Source: Dyadobacter sp. MSC1_007
Lineage (GTDB): Bacteria > Bacteroidota > Bacteroidia > Cytophagales > Spirosomataceae
DNA: 64,000 nt
Assembly (NCBI RefSeq): GCF_023667495.1
Contig: NZ_JAMOZL010000011.1
Coordinates: 186,001 to 250,000, forward strand
Direction of reading: 5' to 3'
Under the pieces are notes generated by a model. It had not been told where the DNA came from, ran no database searches, and saw only the letters and a program-made list of their open reading frames with translations. How positions within the stretch are numbered: position 1 is the stretch's first letter; each line of letters starts with the position of its first letter. Positions 34,700-44,037 of the stretch are shown one piece after another. The translations under genes were made by a program, and so were the position numbers.

Positions 34700-35448
34700 G
34701 GCCTATCCGGTGTTTTATTGTCGATGATGAAGTCAACGCTGTGCACAATCTGCGGCTGGCGCTGGAAACACATTGTCCGCAAGTCGAAGTGGCGGGATAT
34801 GCACAGACAGTGGATGAAGCATACCGTTTCCTGGCCACCAGGGAAACGGATATTCTCTTTCTGGATATCCGTTTGCAAAACGAAACCGGCTTTGACTTAC
34901 TCAAACGCCTCGAAGGCTATGCGGGCAGCATTATCTTCACTACGGCTTACGACCATTATGGTATTCAAGCCATCAAATTTTCGGCAACCGATTACCTGCT
35001 CAAACCGCTCGATAATCACGAGCTGACCGAGGCCGTCGGAAAAGCATCCGAGAAGAAAAAGGAACGCGATCACCAGGCGCAGATCTCCATGCTGATTCAG
35101 TCCTTCGATAACATACGGACGCACCGCCAGAAAAAGATAGCGCTCCCCGAAGCTTCCGAGATCCGTTATGTGTTGATTGACGATATTGTTTTTTGCCGTT
35201 CCGACAACAGTTATACCACCTTTCATTTAATAGGCGGCGATAAAATTACGGTCAGCAAACCTATTTCCGATTATGAAAGTATTCTGGAACCTTACGGCCT
35301 TGTGCGGACGCATCAATCCTATTTGGTCAACAAAAACCATATCATTTCCTACAAAAAAGAAGACGGCGGTTATTTATTAATGGAAGGCAATTTCCAGGTA
35401 TTGCTAAGCAGGCAGCGGAAGCATCTTTTGAAGGAATTATTCCCCTGA
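34687..35448 (+). CDS. LytTR-family response regulator
   Basis: A 253-residue protein with a receiver domain (acidic pair Asp13/Asp14, phospho-acceptor Asp60 in ILFLDIRL, lysine in LLKPLD) and a LytTR DNA-binding domain at about 150-250 (VFCRSDNSYTTFHL, LVRTHQSYLVNKNHI). It overlaps the LytS-type kinase gene by 13 bases and is its cognate partner. The T9SS-secreted protein gene follows after 85 bases that carry a dyad-symmetric sequence, a candidate target of this regulator. Confidence 0.94.
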   Translation: MAVIGPIRCFIVDDEVNAVHNLRLALETHCPQVEVAGYAQTVDEAYRFLATRETDILFLDIRLQNETGFDLLKRLEGYAGSIIFTTAYDHYGIQAIKFSATDYLLKPLDNHELTEAVGKASEKKKERDHQAQISMLIQSFDNIRTHRQKKIALPEASEIRYVLIDDIVFCRSDNSYTTFHLIGGDKITVSKPISDYESILEPYGLVRTHQSYLVNKNHIISYKKEDGGYLLMEGNFQVLLSRQRKHLLKELFP

Positions 35449-35473
35449 AAACCGTGAAGTTATTAAAAATATT

Positions 35474-35505
35474 AATTGTAACTTGTCAACTACAAACTTA
35501 CAATT
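35474..35505. promoter_or_regulatory. Dyad-symmetric element upstream of the T9SS protein gene
   Basis: AATTGTAA (35474-35481) is mirrored by TTACAATT (35498-35505), with an inner TTGT (35483-35486)/ACAA (35492-35495) pair around CAACT. The whole is AT-rich without a T-run, so an operator or promoter element is likelier than a terminator. It ends 28 bases before the start codon at 35534. Confidence 0.5.
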
Positions 35506-35533
35506 CATAACCTGACATACTTCATAACAAGCT

Positions 35534-38500
35534 ATGATGAAAAACCTTTACCTCTGCTGTTTACTGATGCTTTTACCGGTTTTCGGTTTTGGGCAAAAAC
35601 AGATCACCAATTTCAAGAACGAAGAGAATCAAAGTACCAACACAGCAACCTACCAGGCTAAAACAGGCAAAAAAGCTTTGTTTACATTGTTTACGCCTGA
35701 GTATGGAACCGAGTTGTGGGTTTCTGAAGGAAGCCGCGAAAGTACTGCTATTTTAAAAGACATTACGCCCGGAAGCAACAGCAGCTATGTCAACGATTTC
35801 ACTGAATATAAAGGGAATGTATATTTTATAGCAGAGCCAAACCAGCTTTGGACAACGAATGGAACAAGCGAAGGAACGAGCATGGTATTACGCTCGGACA
35901 GCACAATTTATATTAATGTCGTAAATGACCGATTATTAATCAGTTTCCGTAAAGGTTTGCACAGCTATGACCAAATATCTTTTGCATGGCTTACCGATTC
36001 GGGTAAGCCTGAATTTTTAGATGAAACAGCAACCGCATTCAAAGCAATCGATAACAAGCTTTTTTATACCCCGTACGATTCGGTGCAACGTACATGGGCA
36101 TTGAAAGTTTTTGACAAGGAGCCGGCATTCATCTATCAGAAAAGAGGCGATGTCCCCAACGAGATAGGCGTAGATATTTACAAGGGTTACGAATATCTTT
36201 CAGTCAAAGAAAACCATCGCCAAAATGTGCTGATCGTTGCCAATGCCGCCAACCGGAAGGAAGCCGCGAGATTCTACAACTGGGGGCCCGGCCCTGTCCC
36301 TGCCACGCTCCGCGATAGCTCTGGAAATTTGTTTCTGATCAATGACCATGGCGGAGATCGCAAGCTGACTTTGCAAGTCTACAAAGTGATTTCGGGCAAC
36401 TCCTGGGAAAAACTAGCTGATATTGAAACCAGCGCGCTTTACCACGGCAATCCGACGACAGGTTTGGACGGCCCCATGTATTCGAGCTTTTCTTTACAAG
36501 GCAATCTCCTGTTTTTCACCACAATGTACGGCATTGAAGGAGTAAATGCTTCCTATCTGAGCGTCTTTGACTTCAAGCAAAATACCAAACGCCTCTCAGC
36601 GAAACTTCCTTATGAGGTGACAGGCTATATTTCACAAATTCAGCAGCAATCCCGGGAGGTTTTCGAAATACGGAGCAGAGGCATGAAGTGTCTGTACGAT
36701 ATCGCAAAAAACTCGCCTGTCGAAATTGATACACTTGCCAAGCCGAACCTTCGTGTAAAGCTTGACAATAACACCTACGAGTTCACCGACAATGCATATT
36801 TGCTTTCATCGGATAAAAAAACGCCCCTGGTGGACTTGAAGGCGACATTTACCGGAGTTTCCTTCATTCATCAGACGACCTTTCAAGACCAGCTTTTGCT
36901 CTGGACCTATTCAAACCGAGAGCAAAAGAGCCAGTTGTGGGCCAGCGATGGCAACACAACAAAACCGCTGCTGGAATATGATGGTTATACGGATACTTAT
37001 CTTGCGGACTCTAAAATGCTCAGGATCGGGAAAAATATGATTTTCCGGTCGTATTCAGAGGGCAGTATTAAGTTTTTCGTCACCGACGGCACAGCGCAAG
37101 GCAGCCGCGAGCTGTACAATATGCCGACTACTGTAACTCCCTCAGCCGTCGATGCAGGCGCCAGCAAAACCCTTGCAGCGTTCCAATACTATTTACCGAC
37201 CAAGCGCACCCTGATCGTAACGGACACGAAAAAGGTATACACCATTAATTTACAAATATTTGAAAACAGCAATTACGAAATCCTGACCACCCCGGCAGCG
37301 CTATATCTTGCCCATAGTTATACGGCAAACCAAAAGTCTCACCGCCAACTATTCAAGATCGAAAATGGCCTGCTTAAACGGTTGCTCGACGACAATGCGA
37401 GTGATTTCAAAACATATGGAAACAAGATCTACTACCGCGTTTTAAATATTGACGGCACCGGAGTTGCACTGTATTATCTCGACGAGCTCGGCAGGAAAGT
37501 ACAGGTGCACACCGCGGTAATCCATGGTTTAGCGATCAAAGGCCGTTATCTGTTGGCTTATCGCAATACCGGAGACGGCACCACTAATTTCGACGTACTG
37601 AGAGCGAGCTCAGGCAAAGTTCTTGGTACGCACTCACTGTTTAATGACGCCGTCGCATCCGGACCATTTCTCGCTGTGCCGGGCGCAGGGAATATTACTA
37701 TTTATCACAATGATGAAAAAAAGGCATTTCAGCTCTCTGGCGATGCATTGCTTCCCTATCCTGCAAGAACAGGCTTTTACATTCAGGGAGTAAAACTTAA
37801 AGATGGCTCTGACACCAATATCCGCTCCTCCTATTTTTACGATGCATTGAAAGGCGAAATGGTTAGTATTTCAGAGAAAGACAGTTTCAACCTGGCCACC
37901 AGCGTGGACAGCGACCTGCTGGTGTTTACCCGTTCTGGCAAGGACCGTTCCGCCGATTTTGTGTACAACATCGCTACGCGCCAGCGTATGTCGCTTCCCG
38001 GTCAGCCAGGACGCATTACCCTCCTCGGAGGTTCATTGTTGAAGTTCAGTGAGCTGTATGAGTACGAAAAAGCATCTATTTATGCCCCTGAAAATGGTGT
38101 ATTGGCCGAAAAGTATATCATTGAAAGCAATATAGAACCTCTTTCGATAGGAAACTCGAATTACCTGCTGGCTTATGGACGGGGCACTGGCTTCGAAATT
38201 ACCCGGCTCGAAAAAGACTCCATTCATCATTTCGCAGAAATCATCAAGGGGCCTGAGGGCGTTTCCCTTCAAAGAATGTTCCATTACAAGGATGGAATCT
38301 TCGCGGCTGCTTTTACGCATTCCAAAGGTTTGCAAGTCTGGCGGTTAGGCGATGTTTCGGAGGAGCCTCGAACCGAAATGCCCGAAGAGGAAGAGAAAAT
38401 AATCATTACGATACCCGAATTACCTGGCCGGATTACGCATTTACCCGATGAAATCCTTGTAAACACTTATCCCAATCCGGTTATGCATGAATTGAATGTA

Positions 38501-38674
38501 GATTTGAAAGACGCCGGTACGATCCAGATCGTCGATTCGAAAGGACGCGAGATAATAAAAGCAGCAGCGGGAAGGGCAAGCACGATAGATGTGAAGACGC
38601 TCCCGGCCGGGCATTACTTCCTGATCTACACCGGAGCCGGAGGGAAAATCACCCGGAAGATCGTCAAGCTTTAA
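35534..38674 (+). CDS. T9SS-secreted protein with ELWxxxGS-type repeats
   Basis: A 1046-residue protein with a signal peptide (cleavage near residue 20, GFGQK). The body has scattered beta-propeller-like repeats: ELWVSEGSRESTAILKDITPG, QLWTTNGTSEGTSMV, QLWASDGNTTKPLL and FFVTDGTAQGSRELY, a pattern of ELWxTDGTxxGT repeats. The last 75 residues are a type A T9SS sorting domain (VNTYPNPVMHELNVDL, LPAGHYFLIYT, then GKITRKIVKL). It is therefore carried across the outer membrane and held at the surface or released. The function is unknown. Its position right after a LytS/LytTR pair suggests regulated display. Confidence 0.88.
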   Translation: MMKNLYLCCLLMLLPVFGFGQKQITNFKNEENQSTNTATYQAKTGKKALFTLFTPEYGTELWVSEGSRESTAILKDITPGSNSSYVNDFTEYKGNVYFIAEPNQLWTTNGTSEGTSMVLRSDSTIYINVVNDRLLISFRKGLHSYDQISFAWLTDSGKPEFLDETATAFKAIDNKLFYTPYDSVQRTWALKVFDKEPAFIYQKRGDVPNEIGVDIYKGYEYLSVKENHRQNVLIVANAANRKEAARFYNWGPGPVPATLRDSSGNLFLINDHGGDRKLTLQVYKVISGNSWEKLADIETSALYHGNPTTGLDGPMYSSFSLQGNLLFFTTMYGIEGVNASYLSVFDFKQNTKRLSAKLPYEVTGYISQIQQQSREVFEIRSRGMKCLYDIAKNSPVEIDTLAKPNLRVKLDNNTYEFTDNAYLLSSDKKTPLVDLKATFTGVSFIHQTTFQDQLLLWTYSNREQKSQLWASDGNTTKPLLEYDGYTDTYLADSKMLRIGKNMIFRSYSEGSIKFFVTDGTAQGSRELYNMPTTVTPSAVDAGASKTLAAFQYYLPTKRTLIVTDTKKVYTINLQIFENSNYEILTTPAALYLAHSYTANQKSHRQLFKIENGLLKRLLDDNASDFKTYGNKIYYRVLNIDGTGVALYYLDELGRKVQVHTAVIHGLAIKGRYLLAYRNTGDGTTNFDVLRASSGKVLGTHSLFNDAVASGPFLAVPGAGNITIYHNDEKKAFQLSGDALLPYPARTGFYIQGVKLKDGSDTNIRSSYFYDALKGEMVSISEKDSFNLATSVDSDLLVFTRSGKDRSADFVYNIATRQRMSLPGQPGRITLLGGSLLKFSELYEYEKASIYAPENGVLAEKYIIESNIEPLSIGNSNYLLAYGRGTGFEITRLEKDSIHHFAEIIKGPEGVSLQRMFHYKDGIFAAAFTHSKGLQVWRLGDVSEEPRTEMPEEEEKIIITIPELPGRITHLPDEILVNTYPNPVMHELNVDLKDAGTIQIVDSKGREIIKAAAGRASTIDVKTLPAGHYFLIYTGAGGKITRKIVKL

Positions 38675-38684
38675 CGAACGTCAG

Positions 38685-38741
38685 AAAATAAAAACAATAG
38701 CGGAGTCGCAACACATGCGACTCCGCTATTGTTTTTATTTT
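38685..38741. terminator. Bidirectional terminator with a perfect 26-bp stem
   Basis: The bases at 38685-38710 pair without mismatch with 38716-38741 around the loop ACACA. A-rich and T-rich ends flank a GC core (GCGGAGTCGCA), giving T-runs on both strands. It serves the plus-strand T9SS gene and the minus-strand gene whose stop codon (38735-38737) lies inside the stem. Confidence 0.93.
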
Positions 38742-39442
38742 ATCAAACCCTTTTCTACAACTTTAATATCAGCATAAGTGTAATAAAGCGTCGTAGTGGC
38801 TTCATGGCCGGAATCCGAACCGAATATCAGCCATAGGTTACCCTCGGCATCGGCCCTGCCCGTGAAGTCTCCGGTCTTTTTCATGAGCTTGTACACGACC
38901 TTGTCGGTGCCATTACCGATATCTCCGATCACCTTCATGTCCTTACCGTCATTTGTCTGGTCGATCTTATCGATGTTCATGCGGTAATGCTTATCCACCG
39001 AATCTACAACGCTCTTGGGTTCCACACCAACAGCACCGATACCAATGCTAACGGCATTAGGCCCACCACCTGCACCTACCCATCCCTCTGACGGCGCATT
39101 GGAAGCAAATTCAAGCGCAAATGAAATCACATACTCCTGGCCGGGTTTCAATCCGGAGAGCTTCTTGGTGAAATACATGAACAGATCGTCGCTGTGGTTG
39201 TTTCCCGATATCCGGAAGCCCTTTCTTTTGGTATCAAGCGGCGCGGGGAGATTCGCTATCCCCTCTTCCAGTTTCCAGTCGGTTTCCCGTTTCTCGGGGT
39301 AATCTGAGAATCCTGCCGTCCAGCCGCGCTTGCCTCCGTTGAAGGAGTCAAACATTTCCAGCTCAGGCGCCAGATTGTCCTTGTTGCTCTCGCACGAGAA
39401 AAACAGGAATGGCAATGCGAACGTTATAATCAACTTTTTCAT
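38735..39442 (-). CDS. Hypothetical lipoprotein
   Basis: A 235-residue protein with a lipoprotein signal (LFFSC, Cys17) and no charged retention signal that I can interpret. The mature part is a probable beta-sandwich: DSFNGGKRGWTAGFSDYP at the start, GLKPGQEYVISFALEFASN in the middle and WLIFGSDSGHEATTTLYYTYADIKVV at the end. This resembles jelly-roll domains of secreted Bacteroidota proteins, but no named family is recognised. Its stop codon lies within the shared terminator at 38685-38741. A possible -7 box TAAATTTG (minus strand, 39510-39517) lies 68 bases upstream. Confidence 0.78.
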   Translation of the reverse strand: MKKLIITFALPFLFFSCESNKDNLAPELEMFDSFNGGKRGWTAGFSDYPEKRETDWKLEEGIANLPAPLDTKRKGFRISGNNHSDDLFMYFTKKLSGLKPGQEYVISFALEFASNAPSEGWVGAGGGPNAVSIGIGAVGVEPKSVVDSVDKHYRMNIDKIDQTNDGKDMKVIGDIGNGTDKVVYKLMKKTGDFTGRADAEGNLWLIFGSDSGHEATTTLYYTYADIKVVEKGLIK

Positions 39443-39509
39443 GAACTAATATTTGGTTTTTATTCAGTTCCCTGACGCAAAACCACACTGTTTTGGTTGG
39501 AAAGGTTCC

Positions 39510-39517
39510 CAAATTTA
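39510..39517 (-). promoter_or_regulatory. Possible -7 element of the 39442 lipoprotein gene
   Basis: Read on the minus strand, TAAATTTG fits TAnnTTTG. A TTG lies 15 bases upstream of it, shorter than the usual spacing, so the call is weak. Confidence 0.3.
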
Positions 39518-39545
39518 TTCATGATTTGATAGCAATACCATTACC

Positions 39546-41930
39546 CTATTCAGAACGCAGCGACTTGACTGGATTTGCCAATGCCGCTTTCAGAGATTGG
39601 TAGATGACCGTGAGCCAACAAATGAGCAGGGTTGCGACGCACGATGCTACAAATATCCAGACACTTATGCCCGCCTTATACGGGAAGCCACGTAGCCAGC
39701 GGTCCATTGCAAACCAGGCAATCGGTATTGCGATAGGGAATGAAAACAGCACCAGTCGCGTGAAATCGCGGGATAAAAGCAACACAACGCTCGACGCTGA
39801 CCCGCCTAAAACTTTTCTCACACCGATTTCCTTCACCCGCTGTTCGGTTGTAAATGTAGCCAGGCCGAATAATCCCAGGCAGGCGATCAGAATCGTAAGT
39901 GCAGAGAAAGTAGTGCAAATCTTTCCGCGAAGTTCGTCGGCATGATAGGCGGTTTGGAAGTCCTGATCCAGAAAACGGTATTCAAAAAGACGGTCCGGAT
40001 AAGTTTGCTGCCATTTCTTACCAATATAAGCCAGGGTTTCAGAAGTATTTTGTGTTTTGATTTTCACATGAATAACCGGGTTGGCCCTGCGATAGATCAT
40101 GATCAGCGGCTCGATTGGATTGTACAGCGACTGCTGATGAAAGTCCCTGACGACACCGATTACCTGTGTTGTAGGCGGTGGGTTTTTGCCGTCCGCCGGG
40201 ACCGAGCCCAACATGATCTTTTTGCCGATCGGCTCCTTCCAGTTCATCCGTTTCATGGCAGCCTCGTTGATCAGCACACTATTGGCTGTATCGCTAGGAA
40301 GTTCGTTTGAGAAATCTCTCCCTGCCACGAGTTTCATTCCCATTGTTTTAATATACTCATGGTCGATCAGCGTAGGTTTGAAGGCCATTTCTTTCATTCC
40401 TGCATTCGATTCGACCGTAAAGATCACCCGGCCTCCGATGTTGCTGACCGGCGATGAAGCAGATGCCACACTTTGAATATTGGGGTTGTCGAGCAGTTCT
40501 TTCCGGAATGCATTATACCTGTCTTTCGCCTGATCGCCCTGATAATCGATCGTCAGGACCTGCTCCCGATCATAGCCCATATCCTTGTTGCGCATGTAAT
40601 TCAACTGCTGATAAACGATCCACGTGCAGATGAGCATAATCAGCGAAATCGAAAATTGGGTGACGACCAATGCCTTTCTGAAAAAACCGCCTCCTCTTGC
40701 CTTAAATGTACCTTTTAATACCTGCGCCGGTTCAAAGGCCGAAAGGTAGAAGGCCGGATAACTGCCGCTCACAAGACCGGTAAATACAACAATCGACAAT
40801 GCAATGATGATGAATTCCGGGCTCAGCAGCTGCATATAGCTGATCGCCTTACCCGACACATTATTGAAGAACGGCAAAAGCAATGCTACCAGGATAAGGC
40901 TTGCAACCAGCGAAACCAGCGTAATCAGGATCGATTCGGTGAGGAACTGCCGGATCAACGCGCCTTTCAGTGAGCCCATTACCTTCCTTAGTCCTACTTC
41001 CTTTGCCCGCCGGGCGGATTGCGCGGTGGCCAGATTCATATAGTTAATGCTGGCAATGAGCAACATAAAGAATGCTACGATGCTAAAAGTATACACATAG
41101 CCAATATCGCCATTCGACTCACCGTCAAATTTGGAATGCAAATGAATGCTCGTCAAAGGCTGCATCTGGTAGGTAATGTGAATGCCCATGCGTTTGAAAA
41201 TGCTGGACATATACTTTTCATATAGGCCCGGGAAACCCGCTTCCAGCTTTTTCAGGTCGGCGTTTTCAGAAAGCAGTAAATAGCTGTTGATATAAAAACC
41301 GCCCCATCCGTCGGCATTACGCTGGTTTTGGTTTAGTGAAACCAGCGCATTGAATGTGAAATGAGAGTTTTTAGGCACATCCTCGATCACGCCCGTCACC
41401 TTAAACGAAGTAGAGTCATTGGTTTGCAGAACTTGTCCTAATGCCGCCTCTTTACCGAAAAACCGTTGCGCGACGCGTTTGGTAAGCACTACACTTCCAG
41501 GCTGGTGCAGGGCCGCTTTGGGATCGCCTTCAATGAATTTATATGTAAAAACGTCGAAAACGGTCGAATCGACAGCGAAAATATCTTCCTCATAAAACCG
41601 CCTCTCGCCCTGACGGAACAGCATCCGGCCATTTGAAAAGAAACGGACATAGTTTTCTACAAAAGGATAGTCCTGTTTCAGGGTTTTAACCAATGGCGGC
41701 TGTGTGCTTACCCACTTATTGATCTTGTCGGGTTCACGGATGTAGGATACGATCCTGTAAATCCGTGAAGCTTTGGTGTGATAGCGGTCATAGCTTAGTT
41801 CATCCACCACATACAAAAACAGCAGCATCCCACAGGTAACCCCAATCGTGAGGCCGAGGATGTTGATCAGACTATAAAATTTGTCTTTGACAAGATTGCG
41901 GAATGCAAGTTTGAGGTAGTTTTTTAGCAT
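39546..41930 (-). CDS. MacB/FtsX-like ABC transporter permease
   Basis: About 794 residues from the ATG at 41930 (MLKNYLKLAFRNLVKDK, the usual family start); an upstream in-frame ATG at 41957 adds 9 residues. The plan is two tandem halves: a membrane helix (about 12-34), a MacB periplasmic core domain, three FtsX helices (about 280-410 with RAKEVGLRKVMGS), then a second periplasmic domain and three helices (RVKEIGVRKVLGGS). No ATP-binding subunit is adjacent. Such 800-residue permeases are numerous in Cytophagales and are thought to act in peptide or toxin export or in envelope stress; the substrate is unknown. Confidence 0.9.
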   Translation of the reverse strand: MLKNYLKLAFRNLVKDKFYSLINILGLTIGVTCGMLLFLYVVDELSYDRYHTKASRIYRIVSYIREPDKINKWVSTQPPLVKTLKQDYPFVENYVRFFSNGRMLFRQGERRFYEEDIFAVDSTVFDVFTYKFIEGDPKAALHQPGSVVLTKRVAQRFFGKEAALGQVLQTNDSTSFKVTGVIEDVPKNSHFTFNALVSLNQNQRNADGWGGFYINSYLLLSENADLKKLEAGFPGLYEKYMSSIFKRMGIHITYQMQPLTSIHLHSKFDGESNGDIGYVYTFSIVAFFMLLIASINYMNLATAQSARRAKEVGLRKVMGSLKGALIRQFLTESILITLVSLVASLILVALLLPFFNNVSGKAISYMQLLSPEFIIIALSIVVFTGLVSGSYPAFYLSAFEPAQVLKGTFKARGGGFFRKALVVTQFSISLIMLICTWIVYQQLNYMRNKDMGYDREQVLTIDYQGDQAKDRYNAFRKELLDNPNIQSVASASSPVSNIGGRVIFTVESNAGMKEMAFKPTLIDHEYIKTMGMKLVAGRDFSNELPSDTANSVLINEAAMKRMNWKEPIGKKIMLGSVPADGKNPPPTTQVIGVVRDFHQQSLYNPIEPLIMIYRRANPVIHVKIKTQNTSETLAYIGKKWQQTYPDRLFEYRFLDQDFQTAYHADELRGKICTTFSALTILIACLGLFGLATFTTEQRVKEIGVRKVLGGSASSVVLLLSRDFTRLVLFSFPIAIPIAWFAMDRWLRGFPYKAGISVWIFVASCVATLLICWLTVIYQSLKAALANPVKSLRSE

Positions 41931-42079
41931 GGATTCTATTGGGTTTAAGCCGTCCATGCAAATTTTATTCCAAAATTTAATATTCTAATAATCAATGATT
42001 TGCGGAGTATGTTTTGTTCAAAAACGGACAATTCCGGCTCACCTATGTCCGATCCGAAAGTAATGTTTTCTTTGTCAGA

Positions 42080-43006
42080 ATGCCCCTTTACCTTAATATT
42101 ACAGTCGCCGGATTTCGAAAACCTAATCACCAAGCATTGGAAACTATCAAACCTGACAACACCCTTACTATTCGCCGGATGACTGTCCATGATCTTCCGT
42201 TTTGCTCGCAACTGGTGCAGGAAGCGGGTTGGAACCAACTTGACGAGGACTGGCTAAGGGCGATGAAGCTGGATCCCGAAGGTTGCTTTGTGGCTGAAAT
42301 GGATGGGCATCCCGTCGCGACTACCACAACCTGCCGGTTTGGGAATGTGGCGTGGGTTGCGATGGTGCTCGTTGCTGGCCGCGCACGCAACCAGGGAATC
42401 GGGCAGCAGATCGTCAGCCATGCAGTGCAATATCTTGAAGGTCTTGGTATGGCGACAATCCGGCTGGACGCTACCGCATTCGGACAAGGCTTGTATACAA
42501 AACTTGGCTTCGTTCCGGAATACGAGCTCGTCAGGTTCACTGGTATTTGCCCGGAACAAAACGCATTTCCGGGAATGATGAACAGGGCGTTTCCGCCAGA
42601 CGAAGCCACCGCGCGTATCGCGGAGCTGGACCGGCAGGTTACGGCCACACAGCGCGCGGATTATCTGAGAATGCTCATCGAGCAAGCCCCTTTCGAACAC
42701 CTGACTAATGAAAAAGGAAAAGTAATCGCCTATGCAGGCACACGTGCAGGACGCAATGCAACGCAAATAGGGCCCGCCGCAGCATCGACTAGTGTCGCCG
42801 GCGCTCAGATATGCCACGTCGTATCCGCGGGATTGGCCGGTAATAACATTTACATGGATATACCTGTCGTTAATAACGACGCCATGCGCTGGGCCGCTAC
42901 ACAGGGTTTCACCGAGCAGCGCAGATTTATCAGAATGTACAAAGGCGTGAAAATAAATGATATGCCCGAACTGATATGGGCATCTTCCGGCCCGGAAAAA
43001 GGTTAA
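42080..43006 (+). CDS. GNAT acetyltransferase with a second C-terminal GNAT-like domain
   Basis: The first domain (about 90-230 bases after 42137) has TIRRMTVHDLPFCSQLV, an acetyl-CoA site ARNQGIGQQIVSHA and LYTKLGFVPEYE. The second, shorter domain (HLTNEKGKVIAYAGTRAG to MYKGV) matches the Acetyltransf_18 type that often follows. The start is unclear: ATGs at 42014 and 42080 give odd leaders, the ATG at 42179 cuts the first strand, and TTG at 42137 fits best by domain. It probably acetylates a small amine or a protein N-terminus; the substrate is unknown. It is divergent from the ABC permease and followed by a weak terminator. Confidence 0.85.
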   Translation: MPLYLNITVAGFRKPNHQALETIKPDNTLTIRRMTVHDLPFCSQLVQEAGWNQLDEDWLRAMKLDPEGCFVAEMDGHPVATTTTCRFGNVAWVAMVLVAGRARNQGIGQQIVSHAVQYLEGLGMATIRLDATAFGQGLYTKLGFVPEYELVRFTGICPEQNAFPGMMNRAFPPDEATARIAELDRQVTATQRADYLRMLIEQAPFEHLTNEKGKVIAYAGTRAGRNATQIGPAAASTSVAGAQICHVVSAGLAGNNIYMDIPVVNNDAMRWAATQGFTEQRRFIRMYKGVKINDMPELIWASSGPEKG

Positions 43007-43007
43007 A

Positions 43008-43050
43008 CAAAAACGGACAAGTGAACCACCTGCCCGTTTGTTATTTTTTG
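43008..43050 (+). terminator. Terminator after the GNAT gene
   Basis: AAACGG (43011-43016) and flanking bases pair imperfectly with CCGTTT (43034-43039), followed on the plus strand by GTTATTTTTTG. Confidence 0.5.
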
Positions 43051-43145
43051 TGTAGTCTTATTTACACTTGACATTTACATAGACGACCCAGAAAAGAAAT
43101 TGTTACAACGTCGGCACGTATTAAGAAAAAAAGGTGTTCAGAAAA

Positions 43146-43973
43146 TCATAACGTATGTTGCTGGCTACTAACGGATTGCTGATCCAGAATGCCATCGATT
43201 ACTTCATCCAGCGCTTCGTTTAATGCTTTGGGCGATTCGAGCATAGGATAATGGCAGGTTCCGGGAATTTCTATTAGTCCAAATCCATTGACAGCATGCT
43301 TTTCAAGCGCAGCTTTATTGGTAGGATAATAACTGACGTTGATCAGGTTCATGACGGGTTTCAATAGCGGCAGGCATTCGCGTTCGCTACGGTCCATCTT
43401 AAAGAACTGGGGCAAAGTCTGCTGGCCCATCGGCGCATAGGAATCTCGATAAGCGGCTACAACCTTGTCCATGATCCATTGCGGTGTTTCCGGTGTGAGC
43501 AAAACCATCCGCGCATAGTCTTCATTGGTGCGCGCGTAATTTTTTTTCGAATTTTCGATGATTTCCGCTACCTGACTTTCATATTCGCCGGGAAGCGGCG
43601 TCGCCAGGTTTTTGAAATTATCCACCGCAATAAAACCGATAATTGGATCTGGATGCCGAGCTGCCGCTATCAGTGCCAGATTTCCACCCAGCGAATGGCC
43701 AATCAATATGACTTGTTTTAAATCCAGCTCTTTGATCAGATTGACGATGTCGTCCGCCATTTGATCCAGTGTCCATTCTTCGCGATTTGTACCCGACTGC
43801 CCGTGTCCGGCCAGATCCATAGTGATCACCTGGTATTTTTCTTTGAAGAAAGAAACCTGTTCCTTCCAGTAGCTCTGATCGATGAAAGAACCGTGAACAA
43901 AAAGGAGGGAAATCGGTCCGTTCCCATAGATATTGTAACTGATGGCGCTGCCATTGCTGATGAACGTTTTCAT
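43146..43973 (-). CDS. Alpha/beta-hydrolase
   Basis: About 275 residues from the ATG at 43973 (MKTFISNGSAISYNIYG). The open frame extends to 44159, but that extra part overlaps the divergent DUF2461 gene and is not family-like. It has the oxyanion HG (LLFVHGSF), a nucleophile elbow GHSLGG, an acid in the FIAVD/NVSYY region and a late His in GTCHYPM. It is probably a cytoplasmic esterase or C-C hydrolase; the substrate is unknown. It shares a 64-base divergent promoter region with the DUF2461 gene. Confidence 0.88.
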   Translation of the reverse strand: MKTFISNGSAISYNIYGNGPISLLFVHGSFIDQSYWKEQVSFFKEKYQVITMDLAGHGQSGTNREEWTLDQMADDIVNLIKELDLKQVILIGHSLGGNLALIAAARHPDPIIGFIAVDNFKNLATPLPGEYESQVAEIIENSKKNYARTNEDYARMVLLTPETPQWIMDKVVAAYRDSYAPMGQQTLPQFFKMDRSERECLPLLKPVMNLINVSYYPTNKAALEKHAVNGFGLIEIPGTCHYPMLESPKALNEALDEVIDGILDQQSVSSQQHTL

Positions 43974-44037
43974 AGGGTTGCAAGTTGTTGTGAACAATAA
44001 GAACGATACAAAGAAATCGCGCCGCAGTGACAACCTT

